From Agrocybe praecox (Eukaryota > Basidiomycota > Agaricomycetes > Agaricales > Agrocybaceae), in the NCBI GenBank assembly GCA_964017145.1, contig OZ024847.1:806001-870000 (forward strand): a stretch of DNA of 64,000 nucleotides, written 5' to 3'. A program made the position numbers and the translations under genes. Below, piece after piece: positions 1 to 8,748 of the stretch. The notes under the pieces were generated by a model that saw only the letters and a program-made list of their open reading frames with translations, was not told the DNA's origin and searched no databases. The stretch's first letter is position 1, and each line of letters opens with the position of its first letter.

Positions 1-680
1 ACCCGCCACATTACGTGTTGTGATCACAAGGCGGAGGACACAGTCCGACTCGCTCACCGCAACGCTGCCTACGAGCGCGGTACTTTTTCCATTCATCGTA
101 AGTCCCATATTTCTTTGTCTTTCTCAAAAATCTATTACTAAACGTCTTCTTTTTAGATCTCAAGGACCTTGTCGAGCGTGCCCGCGAATCTCGCGAACAG
201 GAACGTCGCCTCTTGGACCTCTTTAGGTCCCAGCAGGCCATATCCATCGATCTCGAGATCCAAATGCAGCAGTTCATTCGTGACACGGTCGTTCTTTTCC
301 CAGAAGGTCCCGGCGCTATCATCCGCTCCGCTTTCGAGGACGTGCACGTCTTTCAGGCGTTCTGCCGTCAACTCTCTGCACTGAACTTTCCTCCTTCCGA
401 CGCGGACGACCGTATCCAAACGCTCGAACTTCTTCTTTGCCGCATGCCTGATGCGATCAAGGCTCGCTTTCCACCTCGTCTTCGCACCCTGCTCGACTCG
501 TCTCTCCCCTTCTTCCACATCCCCGTTGACGCACCTTCTACCATCGTCAATACCTCTGCTAGCACCGCCGGGTTGCCTCCGGATCAGGATGACTTGGTTA
601 TAGAGGTTCCTCGGGCGGAAGAGGACGTGGTCATGGAGCCAGTCGTTGCGAATGATGACGCAAGCGCCCCCCCTGCTTAA
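1..680 (+). CDS. Accessory gene A, 3' part, unknown function (5' end outside window)
   Basis: Two exons, 1-97 and 157-680, join in frame across a 59-nt GT-AG intron (98-156) and end at a TAA at 678-680. The frame is open to the window edge, so the start is missing. The visible 174 residues begin with a Cys/His-containing stretch (HITCCDHK), continue with a charged, probably coiled-coil helix (Arg/Glu-rich, around residues 35-60), and end in an acidic Pro/Val-rich tail. I do not recognise the family. It lies on the same strand as genes B and C and opposite to the Ty3/gypsy genes downstream. One copy of the motif CCTCGG sits near its end (609-614), which hints that it may belong to the same element, but this is inference. 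Confidence 0.55.
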
Positions 681-1209
681 CTCTCCTAGAAAATCTTTTC
701 GGTTCTATTAAATTAGAACACTATGTCTTATTCATTTTCTAGAGTAGCGTTTTCGTAGGTCGGGGTTCTTTATATTTTTGTACAACGTATATCCCTTTTT
801 GCGGGTTCTTTGCCCCAACGAAATTTATAATCTTTTTTCTTGTTCGTTTACTTTGCACAACATTTCTAAGAATCTCCCTTAAGTATTTCAAGAGAACTTA
901 TAAGCCCTTGAGAAACTTAAAAGAAGACGGCTCTTCCAAGTTGCTAGGATATCTCTGTTGGCTGGTAGGCCGGCTCCCCCCAACTTAAAGAAGCGACCTC
1001 CCGGTCGACCTAGGAAAATCTGATATGCCGGAGATGCCCGTGTTTCGCTTAGCAGCACAACCAAAAACGGCTAATCATCTTCCCAGATTGGAAAAAAATG
1101 ATGGCCTAATTCCGTGTGGCCGCGTGCAACAAAAGTATCCAGCGCGATCTTCCAGGGGCCCATAAAAGGTGCGACAAACGAAAGGCTGAACCTCGACGGC
1201 TCCTTGGCT
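681..1209. other. Intergenic stretch between accessory genes A and B
   Basis: AT-rich, pyrimidine-rich DNA after gene A with no convincing reading frame. A CCTAGG motif lies at 1009-1014. An open frame without an ATG runs from about 1114 into gene B, so an upstream exon of gene B cannot be excluded. Confidence 0.4.
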
Positions 1210-1932
1210 ATGTCCGTCTACCCACCCCTAGGAGTCATCTTCAACCCCCAAGCATTGTCAGATACCATGGACCAGTATCAAACTGAGGCTATGTTGTATC
1301 TGGACATACTTGACGATTTGCTAGAGACGCCTATCCAGGCTAATCCTGCCCGAGTAACGTTCCTAGGAACTGATCAACGATGGTTCGCACTTGTCAGCGC
1401 CAAACAACGCCTGGACGAAGCACTTTCCAATCCTGCCAACGGTACCGAGGAACCCCAAAAGGAGCGTAACTTGCCTCCCCTGGAGCTCATACTCAAGGTA
1501 ACCGCTGCCTTGGTAAGACCAACTCGTCGTCCTTATGTTGTATGCGAGGAGAACTCACTCCTCTTAGATGCAATTCCATCCCGACGACATCAAGTACGGC
1601 ACAGAGCTTGGACACATATTCATTGACATTAGCTTTCACTGGGTGGTCATATGGTACATGAATTTCACTGCCTCGCCGATGAACGCCTGGATATGTCGTG
1701 TTTTATTCGACCACACACTTCCTAGGTGTTCCGAGCGTACTGTAATGGTACGTTATGATCGCAAGAACTGTCCTCGGATTAAATTATTAATGCAACTGGG
1801 TTTCAGTCGCGCGGCGGTTCGTGGGGGGATCGCCTTGAATCGTTCCTCGCATCCAACGCTCCACTCGCACTAACCAGCAAACTTCAGCGCATTTTCAAGT
1901 TTCGCATGTGGCACCAAGGCCAAATATCTTAG
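1210..1932 (+). CDS. Accessory gene B, unknown function, three exons
   Basis: Exons 1210-1512, 1568-1747 and 1807-1932 splice in phase (101 + 60 + 42 codons including the stop) through two GT-AG introns of 55 and 59 nt, giving about 201 residues. The start is the first in-frame ATG; the frame is open upstream to about 1114 without an ATG, so the N-terminus is uncertain. No domain is recognised. Visible features are a helical acidic segment (residues about 20-45) and a Trp/Phe-rich hydrophobic stretch in exon 2. Intron 2 contains one copy of the TCCTCGGA motif and the coding exons contain further copies. It lies between genes A and C, on the strand opposite the retroelement gag-pol, and is probably one of its accessory genes. 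Confidence 0.5.
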
Positions 1933-2302
1933 AAGAGTTTTTCCAGAGCGGGCTTCATTCCTAGGGTTCCAAATGCGCTTCACCGGAATGGTGAAGTTTT
2001 CATTCGATCAGTAGAGTAGTATTTGTACTGTACCCCTTTTTTGATCGATCCACCGTTGCCCATATGCAGCCATTACGCTCCAACTCGCTCCTCAATACAA
2101 TTTGCACTTCCGCTCTCGTAGTCCGAGTAAAATTTTCATTGTTGTGTCTCCTCGCGCACATGTCCTCCCGAGCGGGGCCACATGGTTCCTCGGAATGACG
2201 ACTCTGTTAAATTTTACCACAGCACTATAAAGGCGGGTCGATTTTCGAGGTCCTAGGATTCAACACCAAGGTGCTATCTTCCCGGTACACGCTTTTTCTT
2301 GC
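1933..2302 (+). other. Intergenic region with the promoter of accessory gene C
   Basis: No reading frame of note. It holds CCTAGG at 1960-1965 and 2252-2257 and CCTCGG at 2188-2193, plus the TATA-like box listed separately. Confidence 0.4.
2226..2232 (+). promoter_or_regulatory. TATA box of accessory gene C
   Basis: TATAAAG lies 71 nt upstream of the ATG at 2303, a usual distance for a fungal core promoter. A CCTAGG motif follows 20 nt further on. Confidence 0.45.
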
Positions 2303-3663
2303 ATGCCCGACCTTTCTCCCAGCGTCCTCGAGGTAAAAGCTGCGGTAGGTGTGCAATACCACCTTGCCAAAGCCGAAACCATTTCCTCGGAGAAAAATGG
2401 CGAGTCAGCCTCCGCTCACTTGGCTCTCATCTGCGAGAAACTTGTAAGTGACCTTCCTAGGACCGCTCTTCTCTGCTTAACACGCTTCCCTCGACATCGC
2501 TCAGGCTCCCTGGTTCGAACAGTCAGACAACGTCTGGCTCGCTGGACAAGAGGCGTTTGACTTGGTGTTCAATCTCCGAGATTCTCTTGCAGCACTCGTA
2601 CGCTTAGGCAGCGAGTATTCCAGGAGGTTCTCCAAGGAGACCCAGTCCGTTAGCCTTCTCATCAAGTTCATCTATGCCAAGCGCACTTCTACTGGTCTCT
2701 ACTGCCCCGGCGGTCCTCCATTCATGAATCTGAAGAAGAAGACTTCGTCCGAAACTGTCGAAAAAGCCACAACTGCGGACCCTGAGGTTGCAGATAATGG
2801 AGCACACACCGCGGTATGTCCATTCCTTTTACTTCCTCGGATCGTTTTGACTGACGCTTTTCGTTAGAACAAACAACGCTCTGGTCGTTTGTATAAAGAG
2901 AAGGTTGACTCGGAAGAGGTAGAGGTCGTATCTTCTACTACCTCTAATTTTGAGCTGACTTCTGACGAGGTAATGAAAACCCTATCCCCTTTCCTTATGA
3001 ACCTTATTCACGCGGTGCAGGCTATGCAAGTCGACGACGACATGGTGGAGGTGGCTTCTATTGTCAGCGCTCCCCCCGCGTCGCAGAGCCGCAAAGGTAA
3101 AGGATCTAAAAGAGAGGTCCTCTCTCCCAAGGCAAGTACCTTATTTCTCTTCCTAGGAAATTGGGACTGATTCATTACTCGTACCAGCCGGAGGCTTCCT
3201 CTTCCTCGAAACCTTCCAAGGCCGAGAAACGTGCTGAAACTCGCATGCTCGAGTTCGAGGACGTTCCTGGAATTGCTACAGACTCTGGATCTTACAAGAA
3301 AGCGTCCAAGTCGGTCAAGAAGAGCAAAACCAAGGATACTGTGGACAGTACGTTTTGATTTTCTCTTATGTGTTTTGTTCCTCGGATACTAATTTTCTTG
3401 CTTTAGTTACCCTCGAGAACACTATTCTTCCAAACACCTTCTCGCCTCAATCTACAGCCGTCGCTATGAACATTGCTGAGAGCATCACTGCGAAGTTCCC
3501 TCAAAACCGCGATGTCGCTGCACTTGAGCGTCACCTTAGGTGTCTCCGGGACAGTGCTCAGGATGTTGACTACCAGATCTGGCAGTCTGTTGGGCAGCGT
3601 CAATTCATTCAGCGCCAAATCGTCTCCCTCGAGAAAGCTCAGGTTGACGCTAAAAAGGACTAG
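2303..3663 (+). CDS. Accessory gene C, unknown function, five exons
   Basis: Exons 2303-2443, 2505-2813, 2868-3131, 3188-3347 and 3407-3663 join without a frame break into 376 residues ending at TAG. Introns are 54-61 nt; the third uses a GC donor (GCAAGT). The protein is hydrophilic: an N-terminal helical half, a Ser/Lys-rich basic middle (residues about 225-300, possible nuclear localisation), and a C-terminal helix that looks like a coiled coil. I do not recognise a domain. The stop is only 58 nt from the convergent Pol stop at 3722. Each of the four introns carries exactly one TTCCT(A/C)GGA motif, the same motif found throughout the neighbouring gag-pol, which is the best evidence that the gene belongs to the retroelement. 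A DNA-binding role would be speculation. Confidence 0.65.
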
Positions 3664-3721
3664 TCTTATCCTTCCTAGGGTACAAGCTATATTCGAGTAG
3701 ACTCATAATATATTTGTCTTT

Positions 3722-6700
3722 TTACTCATTTTCATTTTCGTTTTCTGAAGTCGATCCTCGGAGAGTCACTTCTCCTAGTATCGGGTCGTACACATCCTCG
3801 GGTCCATTCTCAATCAAATCTAGTGCCGAAGTTGGCATATCTATCAGAGTCTGAATCGACTCAGGTAGTTCTAGATGTTCTCTAGCATAGTATGGTACTA
3901 CTCTGAAGGCTCCAATTTTATTTTGTAAGACCGCTCCATTCATTTCAGCGACTATATAGGACCCTCCCCGAGTTCGTCGTATGACAATCATCGGTCCTAG
4001 GTACCTAGGTTTCATTTTCTTATCCAAGGATTTTTCTATGGTAGTATTCCGTACCAAAACCAAATCTCCTGGTTTAAAAACGTAGTCCTTGATGACAGCT
4101 TTGTGGTCTTGCTCATATTTCAATAGACGCTCGTATTTATCTTGGTCTACCCTTTTGCGCATCTCATCCACATGAAGTTTATGTTTGGCGAGCGCTTTTG
4201 CTCGGAATCCAATTAACTCTTCATCTGATAAAATTCGCTCAGGAGGTTTAACCAACCAAGTAGCTTCTTGGGCGTCTAAAGGTAGAATTGGTGATGCCCC
4301 TGTTACCATGAAGAAAGGTGAACATCCTAGACGTTTCCTGACCGTTACTCTATCTGCCCACTTAATGTAAGGAAAGAACCAGAACCACTTGTTCACATCG
4401 TCTTTTCCTAGCATTTTGTACAGCATTTGTCTGACATCCCAATGTGGTCTTTCTATAGCGCCATTGGCCTTCGAGTTATAGGGTGAAATACGAATTCCCT
4501 TAATCCCATATTTTTCCTCGAGCCATCGTGCAGCAGCTAAGAATGGTCCCCCATTGTCTGTTATGAACTCCACCATACAAGCCCATCTACAAATGATGTC
4601 TTCCCAGATCCATTGACCGATTGACTTGCCATTTTCCTTTTTTAAGGGTCGCCCTTCCATATAAGAAGATAGAGCGCACCTTCCATGGACAATATACGAG
4701 CAACCGTTCGATGGAGGAGTCATGTTGATACAGTCCGCATGCATACTTTGAAAAATAGAAGGGGTATGTGTAATAGATGGTTTTATTCTTATTAATGTCT
4801 TTTGTCTTTCCTGACAATTATGACATGTCTTAACGAACCAGTTCACATCTTTCTCCATTTCTGGCCACCAAAATCGTTCCACTAGCAACTGATTAGTCGC
4901 ATAGAATCCTCGGTGCCCCACATGATCATGCGCAGCCGTCAACATGTACATCCTTTTATCTTTGGAGACCACTAATCGGTGCTTGGTTCCATCTCCCCTT
5001 CGATACAAACGTTCCTCGAATAATATGAATCGTTTTGCTAATGTTATAAAACGTTTATACTGTTTCTCGGACATCCCTATCGGTCTGAAGGATCGATCCT
5101 TGTGCCATTCCATCACCCAATCTAACTTGTGGTCTTGTGCTTTAGCTGTGTCCGACCTATGTTCCTCGGGATATCGTATTTTCTTAAATTCGTTTTCCTC
5201 GGGTAACATAAGTGTAGATACTAGCTGTTGCACATAAGCACATCTCTCTTCTCCTAGAGCCTCTTTATTTCGACTGATGTGTTCTTCTAGGAAAGCTTTT
5301 TCCGACATACGAAACTCATCTGCTTTAGCAAGCTCTTCTGAAAAGTCTTCGACGTCTCTAGCAATGCCCTCGTACTCATCGTCTTTTTCTATTAGACTAA
5401 TGAAAGATTCTAATGGTAATGGTTCAGAAACCTCCTGTAGATATCCTCCTCGGGAATCTATCTTATCTTTGAAGGTCTCGGTTTCCAACGGCATAGGCCC
5501 ATTAGGATCCGCAAACTCTATTTTGATGGGCGCTTCTGGCTCCATTTCCTCGGAACCAGCCTCCCTTAAGGGTGGATCATTGGGCTGCCTTGGCCTCCTA
5601 GAGAGTCCGTCAGGCCCGAATGTCTTTCCTGGTACATGCCTTAGAGTAAAATGATACATCCCAATTTGATCGATCCAGCGATTGATTGTAGCATTAGGCA
5701 TAAGATCGGGATTGCGAAGCATTCCAGCGATATACTTAGCATCCGTCTCGACAATCAACTTTCGGACTCCAATTAAATGTTTTCTATTTTTCTCAAGTGC
5801 TAATTTGAGTCCGTAGAGTTCTCGTTTAGGCTGAGAGTATCTAGCTTCGTGTTCTTCCAAGGACTGAGATCCAAAGGTAACATAGTAGCGTTTCCTAGGA
5901 TCTTGACTATCCTCTTGGTAGATGTACCAGCCTGCTGCAATATAAGAAGTGTCCACTGCTAGTACTATATCTCCCTGACCATGATAGTCTATAGGCTTTA
6001 AGCACTGAGCATCTCGGACCCCTTCCTTCATTAACTGCATACTCTTTTCTTGATCAGGACCCCATTCGAAAGGTACTCCTGCTCGCATTAGCTTGTGGAT
6101 GTGTTTTGCACGATCTGCAAACCTAGGAATATATGCTCTCAATACTCCGCAAGTTCCATAGAAGGAGCGCACATCCGACACATTTTTCAAAGGTCCCCAA
6201 TCGAGGATAACCTTAACTCGACTCTCAGTAGGCTTACGTCCATCCGAGGAACATAAATGTCCTACTACTTCTACAGCATCTGCGCATATGACGGTTTTAT
6301 ACCCGGAGAAAGTTCCTCCAGAGTATTTCATCCGTTGTATAATTCGATTTACATTTTGTAAGTGTTCCCAAACGAATTTCCTAATGCCAGGATTCTCGGG
6401 TAACACTTCATAGGTCCCATCCTCATTTTGGTAACGAGAGGCCGGTCCTCGGAAACCTACGTCGTCGATATATGGACTTGTGTACTCAGGAATTTCATCC
6501 TGTAAGATATGGGTTACATCGTCATGGAATATAGGTACTGAGTTTGTCCAACCCATTGGTAAGGTGGTTAACCTAAGCGCTCCAAAGGGTGATTGGAAAG
6601 TGGTAAGATCCCTAGAGCTTTCAGCTAAAGTTCTCTCATCATATCCAACGTACAAATCTCCCATTCCAACACAAGCACGTCCACAGAAGTGAATAGCGAG

Positions 6701-7546
6701 CTCTTCCGCAGCTGGTGGAACACCTGAGTGTGCTATAGTAACAGCGTTCAAAGGTTCCAAGCTTTGGACTATTCGAAGACTTTTCCCATCTTTCTTTAAT
6801 ACAGCAAACCATCTCGAGCGATAGGACGAGCATGAAGGTTCCATTACTCCACTTTTTAGCTTAGATCGGATTAACTCGCACAATGGTTCGTACAATCCTG
6901 GTGAAATTGGAATGTTTTTAAACACCCAAGGAGTGTGTTCTACCGTAGGCATAATGACCGGTGGAAAGAACTCCTCCTTGAATTTTCCTCTTTCCGAATC
7001 ATCCCAAGCGAAAGCTTCGTTCTGGTTCATAAGTAGCTCGTGTATTGATTTCCGTTCCTCGGACCACAGAAAGTCCCCTTCGTGCTTAGCGTCAAAGGCT
7101 TTCATGCGTTCCTCGGTGTACCTTCCTGTTGGTTGGAAGTCTGGTGGATTAACACTTAAGGGTGGCATATCCTGCAATGGATCCCCTTTAATATTTCGAT
7201 GGATTCTCAAGTTTTCTGGAAGTTCAGTGTAAACCGGTCGGACTTTCTTGTCTACCGGTTTGTACTTTTTTCCTAGGAAAACTGAAGCGGAAGGTTCATT
7301 CTCTTTAACCTCTGGTTTAATATCTTGTAGATAAATCTGGAACTTTCTTTTGTCCGCAGTCTCTACATGCTCGCTATCTACTGCTCTTGACAAGAAAACA
7401 TTTCTTAGGCCATCCTTGGAAAATGCTTTCTTATCCACCTGTGTCGTATACGATTCTATTTTTATTTCTCCGGTTTTATGATCATATTCAAAAACAACTG
7501 CCGCCTCTCCCTGGTCTTCCAGTTCATTAAGGCAATTTAAAAAGGG
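3722..7546 (-). CDS. pol: Ty3/gypsy Pol: reverse transcriptase, RNase H, integrase
   Basis: Copies retrotransposon RNA into DNA and integrates it. Numbering from the first ATG (7438, 1238 aa), domain order is RT-RNase H-integrase, as in Ty3/gypsy. RT: GMGDLYVGYD, then YIDD at about 323-326. RNase H: AVDTS (about 494-498), RELYGL, ETDAK, GPDGLSRR. Integrase: HHCC zinc-binding segment at about 835-875, catalytic Asp in MHADC (about 899), Asp in ITDNGG (about 960) and Glu in ANGAIERP (about 994), then a GPM-type C-terminal motif. No stop or frameshift interrupts the frame, so it may be active. The frame is open upstream of 7438 to 7546, where it overlaps the end of the protease frame at a CCCTTTT slippery site, so it is probably made as a Gag-Pro-Pol fusion rather than from its own ATG. 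It converges with accessory gene C. Confidence 0.93.
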   Translation of the reverse strand, partial: PFLNCLNELEDQGEAAVVFEYDHKTGEIKIESYTTQVDKKAFSKDGLRNVFLSRAVDSEHVETADKRKFQIYLQDIKPEVKENEPSASVFLGKKYKPVDKKVRPVYTELPENLRIHRNIKGDPLQDMPPLSVNPPDFQPTGRYTEERMKAFDAKHEGDFLWSEERKSIHELLMNQNEAFAWDDSERGKFKEEFFPPVIMPTVEHTPWVFKNIPISPGLYEPLCELIRSKLKSGVMEPSCSSYRSRWFAVLKKDGKSLRIVQSLEPLNAVTIAHSGVPPAAEELAIHFCGRACVGMGDLYVGYDERTLAESSRDLTTFQSPFGALRLTTLPMGWTNSVPIFHDDVTHILQDEIPEYTSPYIDDVGFRGPASRYQNEDGTYEVLPENPGIRKFVWEHLQNVNRIIQRMKYSGGTFSGYKTVICADAVEVVGHLCSSDGRKPTESRVKVILDWGPLKNVSDVRSFYGTCGVLRAYIPRFADRAKHIHKLMRAGVPFEWGPDQEKSMQLMKEGVRDAQCLKPIDYHGQGDIVLAVDTSYIAAGWYIYQEDSQDPRKRYYVTFGSQSLEEHEARYSQPKRELYGLKLALEKNRKHLIGVRKLIVETDAKYIAGMLRNPDLMPNATINRWIDQIGMYHFTLRHVPGKTFGPDGLSRRPRQPNDPPLREAGSEEMEPEAPIKIEFADPNGPMPLETETFKDKIDSRGGYLQEVSEPLPLESFISLIEKDDEYEGIARDVEDFSEELAKADEFRMSEKAFLEEHISRNKEALGEERCAYVQQLVSTLMLPEENEFKKIRYPEEHRSDTAKAQDHKLDWVMEWHKDRSFRPIGMSEKQYKRFITLAKRFILFEERLYRRGDGTKHRLVVSKDKRMYMLTAAHDHVGHRGFYATNQLLVERFWWPEMEKDVNWFVKTCHNCQERQKTLIRIKPSITHTPSIFQSMHADCINMTPPSNGCSYIVHGRCALSSYMEGRPLKKENGKSIGQWIWEDIICRWACMVEFITDNGGPFLAAARWLEEKYGIKGIRISPYNSKANGAIERPHWDVRQMLYKMLGKDDVNKWFWFFPYIKWADRVTVRKRLGCSPFFMVTGASPILPLDAQEATWLVKPPERILSDEELIGFRAKALAKHKLHVDEMRKRVDQDKYERLLKYEQDHKAVIKDYVFKPGDLVLVRNTTIEKSLDKKMKPRYLGPMIVIRRTRGGSYIVAEMNGAVLQNKIGAFRVVPYYAREHLELPESIQTLIDMPTSALDLIENGPEDVYDPILGEVTLRGSTSENENENE

Positions 7547-8748
7547 TCGTCTGGAGACTTAGGCGGTAGTTCCACCACTTTCTCGTCAAACTTTTCTTTT
7601 TGCAGCTCAATCGGTCCCTTTCCTCGAGCATAAGTAGGAATTACTACTCGCCTCTTGGAGTTAGGATCAGTCAAGAGAACCTCCACATATCCGTCCGTCA
7701 TAGTCTTTACTACACTCGTCGTAACCGTGTCAAAAGGCTTTCCTAGGAGCACCCTGTAAGGCGGGTTCCTGACGATATGTATCTGTAGATAGACCACTAT
7801 CCCTCCAACCATTATTTTTACGTTCTCTGCGATTCCTAGAGTCCGTTCTAACTGGTTGTTGGCACTTTGCATATTTATGCTAAGGGAAGGGTTCCAGGAT
7901 AATCCCATTTCTACAGCGACTTGTTGTGACATAGATACAATCTGAGATCCACTGTCTAAGATAGCATTTTCAAATCCTACATTATTAATTTGCACTTGAA
8001 TCTCCCGAAGACTTTCAGCGTTCCTAGCACGGTCCCTATAAGGTTCCTTGGGTACGGCTCCGTTATGTTCGAGCGCAAACTGATAATAAGGGTCACTGGC
8101 TACAATGGCGTCTGCAGGAAGGTTACTCAAGCTTGGACAATCTTTTGCTAGGAGGAATTGAGAAACCGGCAACTGTTCTACAGCTAAGCCTGTCTCGATT
8201 TCATGATACAGGGGAAGTTCCTCGTGTCCCTTGGAACACATCTCTGTTTCATGATCATCTTCTAGGATCTCCTCCATAAGCACTGCTTGTCTAGTTTTCG
8301 TAAAATTCTTTCTTAACGCCTCTCGTATGTGTGGCGCACTTCCCACTAAGTGTTTTAATGGTACTGATATGGACATATCCAATATGTCGTCCACCATTTT
8401 ATTTCCGTCCGTGCTATCTTCCACAGGTGCCCTAGTACGGTACGCAGGCACGGGTCTTTCCTCTTTCTTCTCGTCCGAGGAAGTATTCGTAGGCCTCGAT
8501 ACTCTAGACATAGGCGGTACATCTATGTAAGGTAACAACGGTCTTTTGGTCTCGCTCTTTTTACTATTTTCTGGTTGTGTCTCTTCTCTAGGAACTTCTG
8601 GTTCTTTATCGAATCTGACACTTTTCTTTTCTTTACTAAACATCCCTTTACTCCTGCTGTTATTGTTCTCAAGGTTCGTAGCTGTTCTCGGACTTATTCT
8701 CTTAGCCCCAGCTGCAGGTGGTCCTATCCTTGAACTTAAGGAAAATTT
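7537..8748 (-). CDS. Ty3/gypsy aspartic protease (Pro) frame
   Basis: Retropepsin-like protease that would cut the Gag-Pol polyprotein. From the first ATG (8643) it is 368 aa; the N-terminal 200 residues are hydrophilic and Pro/Lys-rich. The active-site signature LDSGS lies at about residues 229-233 and is followed by the flap and the hydrophobic LLGKPF segment, the order expected for a retropepsin fold. The frame is open upstream of its ATG to 8748, overlapping the Gag end at an AAATTTT heptamer, so entry by -1 frameshifting is more likely than separate initiation. It ends TTT TAA inside the second slippery site. A separate Pro frame between Gag and Pol is unusual for Ty3/gypsy elements, which normally fuse protease to Pol. 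Confidence 0.85.
   Translation of the reverse strand, partial: KFSLSSRIGPPAAGAKRISPRTATNLENNNSRSKGMFSKEKKSVRFDKEPEVPREETQPENSKKSETKRPLLPYIDVPPMSRVSRPTNTSSDEKKEERPVPAYRTRAPVEDSTDGNKMVDDILDMSISVPLKHLVGSAPHIREALRKNFTKTRQAVLMEEILEDDHETEMCSKGHEELPLYHEIETGLAVEQLPVSQFLLAKDCPSLSNLPADAIVASDPYYQFALEHNGAVPKEPYRDRARNAESLREIQVQINNVGFENAILDSGSQIVSMSQQVAVEMGLSWNPSLSINMQSANNQLERTLGIAENVKIMVGGIVVYLQIHIVRNPPYRVLLGKPFDTVTTSVVKTMTDGYVEVLLTDPNSKRRVVIPTYARGKGPIELQKEKFDEKVVELPPKSPDDPF
7540..7546 (-). promoter_or_regulatory. Candidate -1 frameshift site, protease to Pol
   Basis: On the minus strand the protease frame reads C CCT TTT followed at once by TAA. CCCTTTT fits the X XXY YYZ rule, and a -1 slip enters the Pol frame, which is open from here to 3722. 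Confidence 0.6.
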
